64,000 nucleotides of DNA from Perkinsus olseni (Eukaryota; Perkinsozoa; Perkinsida; Perkinsidae), in the NCBI GenBank assembly GCA_013115135.1, contig JABANP010000162.1, positions 1-64,000 of the forward strand, written 5' to 3'. Both the position numbers and the translations under genes were made by a program. The notes beneath the pieces are model-generated. The model was given only the letters and a program-made list of their open reading frames with translations. It searched no databases and had not been told where the DNA came from. Positions 23,581 through 39,711 of the stretch are shown piece after piece. Numbering within the stretch: the first letter of the stretch is position 1; every line of letters begins with the position of its first letter.

Positions 23581-25429
23581 TCAAGCTAGTGATCCAGTGT
23601 CTGGTTTTACTCCAATTTTGGCCTTCATCTGCTCAACCTTTTCAGAGAGGTCTTTGTACAACCCCTCCGCCTCCTCTAGTTGAGAGGCCAGATTATCATT
23701 GTAGTCCTGAGAATAATATTCCTGCGTCGCCCGGTTTTCCTAGATATGGACCACTACCTTCATCACTTGACACTTCTCCCTCAGCTGTTGGAGACGCCCC
23801 TCTCTACCCTCACGCTCATGCCAGAACGACTTTGACATATTCATCATCTGAATTGCAAATGGTAACGCACGGAAAGTATACACAAAATCAACAGCAGCTC
23901 CACCTGCTCCTGAATGGGCGGCTTCTCAGAAATCTCAGGAGGGGTCACAGCAGGCGCAGCGTCGTCTTCATCACCATCCTCATCGCCAGTAGCCGAGTGT
24001 GATTTGTGCAGGGATTGTACGGTACCGTAGAACTGTTGGGCGTACACCTGAGGCATGCAAACTCTCTAGCACCCGTTGAAGGCTTTTCCGCAGCATTACG
24101 TAGCCGTTCATCGATTTGAGAGGTTGCTTCGATCTGAGGGCCTCGTCGACATCAGTATCAGGAACGCCCGTACGCAGCCATGCCTCAGGAATGATCCACG
24201 ATGACTCCTTTCGCGAATGTTCAAACACAAGAATCTGCATTGACAGCGAGTGCTGGAGTGGATAACTGCCTTGGAATGTAGTCACCTTCTCATCCGTATC
24301 CTTGACTGGTCCGTCAGGAGCCCATATATTCAATTTGCCTCCTAAGAATGTAAAATCGTGAGAGGAGGAGGAGAGCAGCAGTGACCTACTATTGAGCGAG
24401 ACACTAAACCAACGGGTCTGATGTAGTTGCTCCTCCTCCTCCTTCTCCTCGCAATTCTCGTTGTTATCTTCCGTCTCGCCCTTGACACCCTACCAAATGC
24501 AAGAATACGACCATCCAACACCGCGAAGACTCCATGATGGGGTAGAAATTACCCAATCGCTAGTGTGGTTAGAATTATCAGGGTTCCTCAGTTTAACACC
24601 AACAGAGAAACCCTCCCAACTACGGTCTTTAGAATCGCCCAAAAGGACTGATCCACGGTCCTAAAAGAGAGAAGATATCAATGACGAATGTCAGACGAAT
24701 GCGATCCACCTGCTTAGTTGCGTAGGTCGCCGATATATAGGGAGTATCTAGCTGCGACCAGGAGTCGAAATATAGTACTCTATCACCCTGTGTCACACAC
24801 AGCTTCCGAGTAGGTATCTCATCAACTGACGAAGATGACTGTCGTGCCTCTGCATCCAGAGCAACTGGTCTCATGCTACCCTCAGTCCAAAACTCCTTCG
24901 GAGAGCTAAGAGCAGTTGGATCGGGATCTTGATACTCGTTGTCGGCCCTGGGATACTCCAAAACTAGTACGCCATTCTTGTCCTTTCCCATGCACATCTG
25001 AGAAGAGGTGCAGACGTCCACGGGTTATCTCTAGGTAACCCTCGATCACTACCTTCACCGGTTCAAGTGCGCCATTGTTGGTGACATGTCCCCAGATCTC
25101 TTGATCATCCTTTGCATCCAAGCGAGGGGCGAATACCAGCCTCTCCATATCTCCAGAAACCACAGGTATAGTCAATGGCCTCGACCCCGGCACTGAAGGG
25201 ATTCCAGCCTACCGATTCGTCACGATCCACTAGGCCCTACCTCTATTAAGGTACACAGTGAAGGTCCAAAGTGATGATGTATCGATTGAACCTTGATATA
25301 ATAATAGTATTACAATGATGGTGGAGAGGAGGCGTGCGTACTATCGAACTCAGGTAAGTCCCCGATTGTGAACTCGAGCTGACCGACCGTAGCACACCTC
25401 ACCCAAACATAAGTCTTTCGTCCAGTCAT
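23581..25429 (-). CDS. Orphan multi-exon protein with acidic and coiled-coil C-terminus
   Basis: ATG at 25429 (MTGRKTYVWVRCATVGQLEF) and stop at 23581, with coding blocks in between separated by 45-60 bp GT-AG introns. Blocks include EIWGHVTNNGALEPVKVVIE, RVLYFDSWSQLDTPYISATY, TKQVDRIRLTFVI and QPLKSMNGYVMLRKSLQRVL. The 3' part has an acidic run (DEDGDEDD) and then a charged, probably coiled-coil end (LASQLEEAEGLYKDLSEKVE). It is compact, within the array, 62 bp from the upstream neighbour's stop. I do not recognise the family. The beta-rich N-terminal half suggests a structural or binding protein rather than an enzyme. Exact exon joins are only partly resolved. Confidence 0.55.
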
Positions 25430-25491
25430 CGGAGTATCTAGAGCATGCATAGTAGTACTATGATAGTACCGTGAGGGCCCTTGCTCGACTC

Positions 25492-26395
25492 TTACTCCAT
25501 GTCGGCAACAGCATCCTCGTCATCATCACCATCAGCATACTCCTCCGACTGATGATCGTCGGCTTCGTGCCCTGAATATCACATGCGTGAACACCAATTT
25601 GCTAATGACCTGTATAAGGAGGAGATGAACACCTACCAGAACCCTGCTTCCAAGGATCTTCCTTCTGATCGTCGCTTGCACCATCTTTCTTGGTATCCTC
25701 CCAGTTCTTAGCACTCTTCCATTGATCTCCGTTGCCACTATCGCCCCAAGCCTTACCGCCCTTCCAGCTATCTGCACCACCAACCAAATGGAACAACACT
25801 ACAACGACGCCACCACGCCTTTCAGAACGTTACCTTGCTGCGCCTCTTTCCACTGACCGTCCCTATCGGCTTCCCAACCTCCGTCAGATGAGCTCCACTT
25901 AGTATCCTCTTGTGCCTTGTCGCCAGAACCATCCCCAGTCTCGGTGGCTTCCCACGATTTTGAATTAGACTCCTCCGCAGAGGAAGACTTCCAGTCGCTT
26001 CTGCGATTCCCCTCATTCCAATTGCTCTTGTTATCCTTCCACGACTTCCTGTTATCTCTCTGAACGAAGCGGAAGTACCAATATGTGGATGCATTGCACA
26101 AGTCGGTAAGGTCCAATGGCTTACCCAGCCTTTGTCGTTATCCTTCCATTCATTTTCACCGTCGCCGTCCTTCTTATTGTTCCATCCACGCGAACCCTTC
26201 CAGTTCTTCTCCCAGCCCTTGGCCGGATGTCTGTCACCATACTCTCCTGAGAGAAGTACGAGACCGAGTGCCCAGAAGCGTCAGCAAGGTGGAAAGCATA
26301 GGAGCAAGATGGTTGGGCATGAGTCGGGAGGAGGGCAATCCATCGAACATACCTTCCTTCTTATCCTCACCCTGCTGCTTCCACTCTCTAGGCAT
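25492..26395 (-). CDS. Tryptophan-rich low-complexity protein (GW/WK repeats)
   Basis: Five exons join in phase: from 26395 (MPREWKQQGEDKKEG), then a block with AKGWEKNWKGSRGWNN, then RDNRKSWKDNKSNWNEG and following, then DSWKGGKAWGDSGNGDQW, and an acidic tail ending DEDAVADME at 25492. About 200 residues, hydrophilic, rich in Lys, Asp, Ser and Gly, with a Trp every 8-15 residues, several as GW or WG. No globular domain. An open frame upstream of 26395 to 26476 lacks an ATG and is read as 5' leader. Dispersed GW/WG in disordered sequence is what Argonaute-binding hooks look like, but lysine-flanked WK is also common here, so that reading is tentative. The gene sits between the orphan above and MCM2. 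Confidence 0.6.
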
Positions 26396-26600
26396 GGTTA
26401 TAGTGATGACAGGCAAACCAAAAAGAGCTGCACATGACGGGTATCCTCCCGATTCACCGAGAGTAGTCCGAGGCACACCAACACAGGGGAACGCGACACA
26501 ATCTCAGGGGGGTCATGTTATGATGTTATGATCTCCCACAGAGGAGACCGAAACTCTGATTGTTCAAATTAGAGGGAAGTGTCATGCATCGGGTGTGAGT

Positions 26601-30677
<4,077 letters not shown>

Positions 30678-30839
30678 GCGGAATAGGAGTTCGAGGACAA
30701 GACTCTTGGACGCGATAGCAGGTCCCGAATGCACACTTCGCCTCCCAACGGCAATAATGTAGACAATACAAAACTGTGGAGATCTACACTTTGATGAAAC
30801 ACAGATGAAAGAACACTCAAAGGATTGTCTCGGGCATTG

Positions 30840-33685
30840 CTACTGCTCATCCTCATGTGTCTGCGTCATAAGGTACGATAATACTAGGACGGAGGTATTG
30901 GTGTTGCACTCAGGCTTGTCGATAGCATGACCTTGTTGAGGGTACATATACACGTCCACTGAGGGGCAGTGCCCATTCACTGATACTGTTTGAGCCCATC
31001 TGAGGGATTTGCAGCAATAGTCGCAGGTGATGAAGCCCTATGATGACCTTACCTCAGTCCCCCCATATGCGGTACCCTCTGGTCACTTTCACCGAGTAAT
31101 ACAAGTACCGGCTTGTCAACATTCTTGGCGAGTGGGGTGGCAGAGACTTCTCTCATCCTATCGATTTGCTTCCTAGTCAAAGCTTGATAGTCGAAGTCCG
31201 GTGCCCCCTCCTTCTCGCCGAAGGCCTCAACAAAGCACCACTCGGGTATGTCCGTAGTGAGACACTGGGAGAGTAAGTCCACCGCTGGGTTCCACAGGAT
31301 GCCACATTGATACCTGAATGACTCATAACTCTTAAGTTCTTCAACTACACCTCCTACCTTTCCCCTCACTGATGCATCTGATGACCCCATCAGGTGCCCA
31401 CACAGGAATCCACCATGGGAGCCACCAAATACGCTGACACCCTTGACCTCCTTGCCTGACCAGCGCCTATCAGTTTGTCAATGATGCACTTCGGCCTCAC
31501 CTGTATCGCGCAGTAGGTCCTGTTCAGCGTGTACCACTATGTCGTCACAATCAGCTACATCCATAGTCCCAGCATGGCCAGGGAGGGCGTTGAGGAAATC
31601 CAAACCGAAAGACGTGGACCCTCTGAGGGAAGAGACTGACCAATAACAGGGAAGCGGCGCCCGCCATGACCTAACCTTACCTATAGTTGGGCAGCACAAC
31701 AGCAAAGCCCGCCTGAAGGAGATAGGCCACCTCTCCAACGAATGCATTGGCACTGAAGCTGTGAGGGCCGCCATGCAATCTGGCAACTAATTGCTGATTC
31801 CATGCTTTGGGTGTAACTAGACAACCAGTGCATGACTCGCCTTGTACCAGGGATATTGCAGGGGGTGAACCACCCTGAACGAACACGAGAAGCTATTCAA
31901 GGGGCGCAAGTTGAGCGAGCCTACATTCCATTCTATTGGTGGCACTGCCATCACCTCGATGCAGTCCGATTCAGGATCGGATATACTCACGGACGAGATA
32001 GATGGACGATCTACGAGGCTTTGGGTCATAACGAGGGCCCGGCTGCTGTGGCCATCGCCCCCACCAACGTCTAGGAGTGAGCACGAGCCTGACTGCCCAT
32101 CGGGTGACTCAGGTCGTTTACCCGGCCTGACAATACGTGGCAACGGTCGGAGTTAATACGAGAAGGCTCGAGTGGGAGAGCGCACCATATAGTTCTAACT
32201 ATCTTTCCAGAATTAATATCGACCACAAAGGTTCTGTAGACGCCTTTGCTCTGCGTTGTCAGTATAACTTTATTGTTACCAGAGTTAGGTACCCAACGGA
32301 TAAGGGAACGGCTCTCCTCATGCAGATGCAAAAACAGGCCTGAGATAGCGGGATCCTAATCGTCATACGACAATTGGTCACAACACGGACCTGTCCAGTT
32401 ATCATCTCCTGTTATCGGTACTTCATGATAGACCATACTATTCGAGTCCAGAACATACAGGTCCATTGCAGTGATGTGAGTGGAGAAGCGATTCCGAGCC
32501 CCAACAAACATTACTCGTTCACCTGAGCAGTGGAAGCGCTGGATAGAGAGCAAATTGAGGAGCAGCTGTATCACCATCTGGTGAAGGGTTGGGACCAATG
32601 GCCATGTACAGGCCCTCCGAGATGAGTTTCGGAGATACGGTACGAGCAGCGAAATCCTCTATGTAATAAATACTGCTAGGACGGTTGAAGCATACTGATA
32701 GACCCTCTCTGGCTAATGGTGTAGGGCCAGTGTGATAGACTGTTAGGAATAGCCCTCTACCCTTCCTACTGAAGGTAGTGAACCTGTCGGACACAGGCTG
32801 TCAGGGACTGCAGACGATAAGGACAACCTACCCCAGGGTCTTCTCCTTCATAAATTCAGATCCAAGCCGTTGATTAATATCAATAAACTCGTCATCAGCG
32901 AGGGAGTAGATGTAGACGCATGGCTCCTTTATACTAGTCAACTTCTCGCCAAAGTTGGGATGATATCGGAACCGCGACAAAGGTGTGAGCTCGGCCTCAT
33001 CTCCATCATCTCCGCGACCTGATCTAATAAGTAGACCAGTAACACAGCAAACCTCAATTGGTTATAACGAATCAACATTCGAGGGCCGACTAATAGTGAC
33101 TTTTCCCAACGAACCTGTTCGTTTCTTGGCTTCACTAGTCGTAGGCTCAGTACTCCACCAGGTCTTCGGATACTTCGGGGGACGACGTTCGCCATGTATG
33201 AGAACATACGATTGACCATACATGACAAGCTCACCAAATGGGCCGCCATTGCGAACCTCCAGGATATCTTTCGGGAGCTGCCTTCTCACCAACTGATGGC
33301 CACCTTCATATACCTCCAGATACAAGGTACTGTTGCCTCCGTTAGACGGATCTTTAGACTCGGTTGGACCAGCCGTGATCCGAGCCTCGCATGAATGCCC
33401 ATCACTGCTGAAGGCCCATGCCTTCAACCGTTCGTCCACAGGAACATCCGGTAGGTCGAAAGTGCCTCTGCCATCGGTACGAAAAACGATATGACGACAG
33501 AACTTCCGAGGTTCGAATTCCTCGAGGTCAGGCCGCGAGAACAGAAGAGTTGCTGCTGAAGTGCCGCCGCCGCCGCCGACGAAGTTGGCAGAGACGACCG
33601 ACGCACTACTAGACAGAATGCTCTTAACGATAGCAGCAGCCTTGTTCTCGATCTTAGCTGTTGGTGAAAAACTTTGGAATGACAT
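30840..33685 (-). CDS. APEH: Acylaminoacyl-peptidase (prolyl oligopeptidase family, S9C)
   Basis: Releases N-acylated amino acids from short peptides in the cytosol. The N-terminal part (from 33685) is the beta-propeller. The alpha/beta-hydrolase domain is clear: ARLHGGPHSFSANAF, GFAVVLPNYR|GSTSFGLDFL, nucleophile elbow VFGGSHGGFLCGH (Ser in GGSHGG), IPEWCFVEAFG, VLVLLGESDQRVP with the catalytic Asp, and YPQQGHAID with the catalytic His, ending at 30840 (THEDEQ). All three catalytic residues are present. Exons are short and joined by 45-60 bp introns; the intron near 33085 has a weak donor. It is separated from MCM2 by 162 bp and from the EF-P gene by 139 bp on the same strand. Confidence 0.88.
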
Positions 33686-33824
33686 GACCTAGCTTAGTAG
33701 ACTTAAGAATCGCTGTTGCACCAGCATAGCTATACCTCATTAAAATATATCACGCAAGACCATAAGGATTGCAGTGACCGAAACTACCATCATATGAGCT
33801 AACATGTGCTGCTGCTGCTCGTCA

Positions 33825-34513
33825 TCATCGGCTTGCATCCAAGATCGCCGCTGGTACGCTTACTTTAACAATCTCATCATCATCAAGCCACAATGTGACC
33901 TGGTCTCCATCTAAGAATCGAGAACCGTCATAGGATTGATCGAAGATACCTACTCTTCAGAAACTTGCTCGCTTCTTTAACGTATTTTTGAGGCAACTCC
34001 TGCTGGTTGAACTGATCATCCTGCACAAAGAAAACCTTCTCATCATTGTCCCAGTACAGGATTTGGCAAGCTTGCTTCTCAACCTTCACAACTGAGATGA
34101 TCATCATCACTATACCATGCCATGAGCCAGGATACTCACCATTGAACTTAGCTGTCGTACTGCCCTTCCACCTCTCAGGCTTGTTTGAGGTTAAATTAGT
34201 ATACTCGAGCTAACAGAGAAGGAGTGGCATGAAGATGAGTGAAATAGGATGGCATTATTACCGAAACATGAGCCGCCTGCCTCCCTTGCTTAACTTGCCT
34301 AACATTGTTTATCTCCCAATACTCTGATGGACCATCCTCTTTCCACTTCTGCTTAATGATAGAACCCTTATCGATCTCATTAGCGGGTGTAACGACCGTC
34401 GCGAATGTCCGCGAGCAGGCAATGCTCCGTAGAGGGCCGTTAAACCGAGCGATGACCCTGCTAGAGACGTTCGTGATCATACTTGAGCTAAGTGCTAGAA
34501 AACGGGCTGGCAT
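33825..34513 (-). CDS. Mitochondrial elongation factor P-like protein
   Basis: ATG at 34513. The first 40 residues (MPARFLALSSSMITNVSSRV...) are basic and Ser/Arg-rich, like a mitochondrial presequence. Then comes the KOW-like domain I: TPANEIDKGSIIK...YWEINNVRQVKQGRQAAH, followed by LEYTNLTSNKPERWKG, KVEKQACQILYWDNDEKVFF and the end of OB domain II, KYVKEASKFLK|NGDQVTLWLDDDEIVKVSV. Domain III appears missing or very short, since the product stops at ILDASR. Introns at 34246-34203, about 34153-34107 and 33961-33919 were placed by phase. EF-P relieves ribosome stalling at polyproline. At the loop tip, where bacterial EF-P has a modified Lys, there is Arg (QGRQAA). Family assigned from domain order. 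Confidence 0.78.
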
Positions 34514-35003
34514 CGTCACACGATATAGCACGAGGGAGATCGGAGAGGGCACCAACAGCCTCCCGCGGTAAGCGGCATTCCAGTATATCGAAAAAGATAA
34601 TGGCGAGCGATAATGATACCAAACTCCGTCGCCTATGCGCCAAAGGGGTGAGAACGGATAACAACCTCCGACATGCGAGGTAAAGGTCACTCGAATACCC
34701 AACACGGCATCAAATCTTGCCCGAGACGCAAGTTTCACTTTTCCATTCTTGGGCAGATTTGGCGGAGCGAAACGATGCGCGTTTCGCCACTTTCAATTTC
34801 CTGCATCACTCGGCATCACGCGGTGCTCGACAGCGCACAAACGACAGAAAACACCACCAGCTGTTGAAAGGTCGTTGAGCTGGCTTGAACCACATCACAG
34901 CAACTGTGATGAGTTTCATAACTCAAGAGTGCATCGAGGAAAAACGGATGCAAGCAAGGACTGGTTACAGTTGGAGTAATTATTCGCGTTATTATAAGAG
35001 ACG
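34514..35003. other. Intergenic region between EF-P-like and CAP-H2 genes
   Basis: 490 bp, the widest gap in the one-way array. The frames present are short and overlap the 5' leader of the EF-P gene (34514-34738 open upstream without motifs). No RNA gene was recognised. Confidence 0.4.
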
Positions 35004-38000
35004 TCATCTCCGTCTGGCTCTTTTGCCTCTAGAAGGACCTCCTCGACGACCTCCGCCAGCATCAGCAGCATCAGGCTCCTCTACGTCATAATTAACACAC
35101 TTATCAGCATCCAGCAGGCGGATACCGTATCTGAACAACACGGGATTGCCACAGGGAGATAGTCAAGCCCTCGTATCGTGACGTACTTCTTTCTATCTCT
35201 CTTCTTCTTTCTCCGCTCCTGTGCACTCAGTTGGCTAGCGTCGGCATCCTCTTGCGTAGGCATAAGCGAGGCTCCATCTTCATCATCTTCAGCGGTGCCG
35301 GGGCTCCCAGGAGATTCGGGCTGTAAGAAGAAGATTGGACATGTGGAGGGGTATACTATCAACTTACACTAGTTCCAGGGTTATCGAATATATCCATATT
35401 CCCGTTATTCGTGAGAATCAAAGCTGATAAGAATAACCTAGATAAGGAAGTTGAGCGATATCGGTACACGGTGCGGTATATGAGTACCTCCCAACATTCC
35501 AGGCAGGCTCTCCTTGTAGAATATCATCCAGAGTTGTTGGTGGAGGCGAATCATCATCATCGTCATCACCAAGCATGGGAGTATCTTCATCGTCTTGTCG
35601 TGGTCGCTGTGTTCTCGATACCTGGTAAGAAAAGTGTAACTATCACTAAGGCTGCCATCAGTAGCGCCGTCTATCTTACCGCCTGGCTCTCCGCAATCCT
35701 CTCATTCGATGTTTTCACCTTCTCAATAACATCCCTGAATGAATCTCTCAGCACACCTCCCACAACGTCCAATTACTTAGTATAGGACTCTAGCGTGAAG
35801 GGGGGCCTATTATCCTGCTCCTCGAGGAGGGGTTCTACCTGTCCGCCATCAGATCACACTCATATGCCCATTCTCACATGGCTGCATTCACCTGATCTTG
35901 CCACTTACGAACCTTGGCGTAGATATTCTGGGCATTGCGTTCCAAATCACGATTCAGGAGATCTACGCCCGTGCGACTGAGAAACATTGTGGACATGATC
36001 ACAGTGTTTTCATAAGCATTTGTCTCACGCTTCACCGGGGCTGTTGGGCCCATCAGCGCCATCATTCCCTGCCTGGAACTCCTTCAATAAGTACTTCTGG
36101 ATGATCTGAATACAGTGACATGCACAATCATTATCTTCATCGGAACCCGTAACCGTGGCATACGCTAGCATATTCTTCCTGTCGTCTGAGCAAGTCCCTG
36201 AACTGAGCTTCCTTAGCAATATCAGCCCGGGCTGCCGACCCTGATACTAATGGCTAACAAAACAGTATCCCCTCTCGTTCCTAGTGTTACCAGTTCCTAG
36301 TACTGGATCGCCTCCTTCATCCCCTCTCCTCACAGGGAGCATTGCCGAATACTCAGCACTAGTGTTATTAGCGTCGATGCTACCCAGTGAAAGTCTGGAG
36401 GGATCCCCTCCGTGAGGGGCTGGGCTGAGCCCCGGCTGATAGAGATGGAATATTCAATGAGGACTGGACGGAGACACGATTCCCACCGAACGGGCCGAGA
36501 CCACGCTTCGCCGATCTGCTACATGCAGCTGATCCTCGTTAGCATCATCGGAGTCTGAATGGAGTACCACATCTTCCGCCAAAGATAGACACTGTCCTAC
36601 CAGATGACTCTCCTCCTTCATCCATTCTGGGCGGTGGCTTCTCCTCTCTCCTTTCTGCTTCTGTGACCACCTTATGATAGAGAGTCTACTTTCGGAGAGC
36701 TCCGTCATCGAAAGGCCCTCACATTCCGAGTAGCCTTGAGTAAATGGAGGGCCTCGAGGCGCTGTATGGATGCTCGCTCATTCCACTGCCTTACGACCTT
36801 TCTGGACTCTTTACGATGTTTCGATACCTGCCTTCAAGTGATGTATGCTACCGATGGCATCCATGCTTTTTTTATTGCCTGTTGTGCGAGCTTATTCTCT
36901 ATACTACTGGCTTCAGGGTATTCTCCCATGGTCTGCCAAACCAAAGCTGGCTTCTCAGTAGTGGTAGGTAGGATTGAATCTTCCGCAATGTCCAAGTTCA
37001 TGGCCGCCCTTCCTGACATCATTTACAGTACCGCGACGAGGAAAGAAAGACCTCTTACGTCCAGTTGACAGTTTAATGCTGTGTACAGTATGTGTCTTGA
37101 CGGGAGTAGGTTTACCAACTCGGCCGATCTTCATGGCCCTACCACCAAAAACGGAAAGGAGGGTGCCAACAATCCCGGCAGTAGGTTGCGAGGGTTACTT
37201 CTGTGGCTTGTTCCCAGGGTTCACAAAAGGGTCTAGAAGAGTCCACTGCCCCTGAAAGACAAATGCGGGAAGTCCATTCGGGTCGCCAGTAACATACCTC
37301 GTCGTCATCATCGTCGTCTTCCTCTACTGCCGTGGATTTCCCATTCGCTACACTGAGGTCACCCTGCGCTGTTGAATTCACGGATGCTGATAACATAAGA
37401 CAATATGATGAATCAAGAAGGAGTACTCACAATCAAGGGCAGTAGTATCAGCATCGGCAGCACCAGGAGCAGCTCCCGCCGTCTCGTCAACTTCGGCTGG
37501 CGCCATGTCCGCATCATTCCTAGCAGTGTCATATTCATCATGATCAGGAAGGGATGCATCGTCCTGGTATAGGGGCGATCACTAACCCAATGCTGAACAG
37601 AGGCCAACCAACGTGTATTGAGTCCACAATGAGCGGATGGTCCTCCTGTGCTCCTCCGCCATCTGCCTCCGGGCTATCATCCACAACAGAAGGGGCCACA
37701 CCTGGATCCTCGATAATGTTCTGGGTCGGAGGTGGTGGTAGAGGTGCTGCATCTTCAGCTCCATCACGAGGATTCCCTGAGTATGCATGGGGTATGAGAG
37801 GTCGCTGTTGGTGAACCTTACCGGAGCTCTCCTGTAGTAGGCGATACTCCTCTTGATTCGTATAACATCTACCTTCTAGATCCGGCAACAGCACGGCCAT
37901 GTTGTAGGGATTGACCGTACCTTATGGCAGAAGGGGCTGATACCAGCGTGATGTCATAGCCAGCATAGTACAGGAGCTGACCTTGTACTCTGGCCTTTTG

Positions 38001-38841
38001 CGATCGCCTTCTTCTCGTGGCACCTGGGATGGCACCATCTGATCGTGTCTTTTGGGTCAAAGTTGTCCCACCAAGAAAAGCGGTACTCGATGTACAAAGC
38101 TGTGGTTTGTCGATATCTTGTGACCACCACCAGCAGCCTTCAACATATTTAGTTGGCTTTCAGGCGCTCGGGTGATCTTAGAGTCCAGCAGCTCACACCC
38201 ATCACCATCATCGAAGATACCCAACTTCTTTCCTGAATGTAAGTTAGCGGTATGTCAGTTCCGGTGACCAGATGGCGGAATCAATAATACTTTGCCAGCC
38301 AGAGCAACAACAACACTGGTGGTATATACAGCCGCAGCGAACGTACGAATTTTCCGGGCCTCCCTGGCATTCTTCCTCCGCTCTTTCTGCCCAACTCCAC
38401 GACCAAGCAGTTCCATCGTCTCATACATTTTGAGATAAAGACTATCAATCTGATGATAACAACTAACAACTCATCCATCGAGTCATCTGCCTCTTTCTTC
38501 TTACCTTCCTCGCATAGACAGTAGCACTATGATACAGGCCAATGGCAGCTTGGGCAAAGTTGATGGGGTGTGAGTTTTCATTTCCCTCTAATCAGGGAAC
38601 TGACTATGAATCGACACTTCCCTCAACCTAATACCTTCCTCATTGTCGTCATCGTCGAACAGCTCTACCTTGAGCTTCTCCAGACACTCCACCTAACATC
38701 ACGGCAGCTCATGAACCTCTGCATTAATGTGACTAGTACAATATCGATTTCCCAAGTCTTTGCCGTATCCTTAGGGAGATCCTTCAGTAGAGGGTTCGTC
38801 TCCTTAGCTCCACCCGCCCCTCTAGAAGCAGCTGATGGCAT
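35004..38841 (-). CDS. NCAPH2: Condensin-II kleisin subunit CAP-H2
   Basis: One long multi-exon gene rather than two. N-terminal kleisin helix: NPLLKDLPKDTAKTWEIDI, then CLEKLKVELFDDDDNEE and INFAQAAIGLYHSATVYARK followed by IDSLYLKMYETMELLGRG, the SMC2-neck-binding region of CAP-H2. Middle: acidic linker and GQWTLLDPFVNPGNKPQK, the conserved W.LLDP block. C-terminus: AYENTVIMSTMFLSRTGVDL, YAKVRKWQDQVNAA, LDDILQGEPAWNVGR and LFLSALILTNNGNMDIF, the family's F..CR..L..L..AN region, ending in a basic RRGGPSRGKRARRR tail. CAP-H2 bridges SMC2/SMC4 in condensin II and shapes chromosomes. The final intron was placed at a GT-AG pair that keeps phase. Introns 45-60 bp. Family call rests on motif order and spacing. 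Confidence 0.82.
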
Positions 38842-39061
38842 TCTACCTGTACTGCGGCCCACACAGCAACAGCAACTACGAGCGATTGAATCATTCGGGT
38901 GCCACAGTGATGCGAAGATGAGAGATTCAGTTCAGACTACGCTGGATGCATCCCTGCCTGACCGGCCATTCAACAGTTACTAACCAAAGACACATCGACT
39001 GGGTGATAGGAGTAGTAACTATCATCTAATGGGAAACGATCTTCACCATCATCTCATACCA

Positions 39062-39562
39062 TCACTTCTTAGCATCAGCAAAATATACGGTATTCAAGTC
39101 GGCGATGTACCGAGAAAGGTAGGGATCGACGAGTGAGCTCTGGCTCAGGGACGTGTCCACGGGGATTCCTGTCACAAGAAGACGATACCGCCGGTAACAG
39201 CGAACACCAACAGCAACCCCCTCTACACATGAACGAGGCAATAGGACTGCCCGTTCATTGTATACGACGGGGTGCTGTTGCTGGTAGTAGGTTGACACTC
39301 CACTATACTGATATTATCACCTTTCAAAGTGTCAACCTCTAAAAACTGTGGCTTATGGATAGCGGCATCCAATGCCTGATTGAGGGGCTTCTTCGTCACA
39401 GATAGATCCATACCCAAGGCAGCACCAGCACGATAGGTTGCCGACGAAACCTGGAGAATAATGACAATCATTGATACGCGCATTATCAGTTGTGAGTACC
39501 TGATAAACCTGCACTCCCTTCGCCGCCAGTGGGAGACGTTTGAATACAGCTGCCCCAGACAT
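39062..39562 (-). CDS. Small orphan protein of about 108 residues
   Basis: ATG at 39562 (MSGAAVFKRLPLAAKGVQVY). Four exons can be joined in phase: the first ends VYQ, the second reads VSSATYRAGAALGMDLSVTK and on to HKPQFLE, then a 54-bp intron, then QQHPVVYNERAVLLPR, and a last exon ending DLNTVYFADAKK. It lacks hydrophobic or catalytic motifs. The basic, Ala-rich N-terminus could be a mitochondrial signal, but the family is not recognised. Lies 150 bp from the ENTH gene stop and 221 bp from the CAP-H2 start on the same strand. Confidence 0.5.
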
Positions 39563-39711
39563 GGTGATGATAAGGAGGAAGAATCACCGGCATGGGTACA
39601 TCATAGTCTTAGTCTACTAGACACAACGAAGGGCTCTTAGAGGTGGAGAAACGTTACTGTTGTAGTATTAGTGGTAGTATATTACGGGGAGTATAGTCGG
39701 TGAATGGTACT

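Noticed and set aside
33919..33961. Apparent +1 frameshift in the EF-P-like gene
   Set aside because: A GT-AG intron (gtaggt to cttag) joins KFLK to NGDQVTLW in phase and gives the family pattern, so no frameshift is needed.
35004..36708. A separate hypothetical gene next to CAP-H2
   Set aside because: The exons continue the CAP-H2 order (YAKVRKWQDQV, GEPAWNVGR, LFLSALILTNN), so this is the C-terminal half of the same gene.
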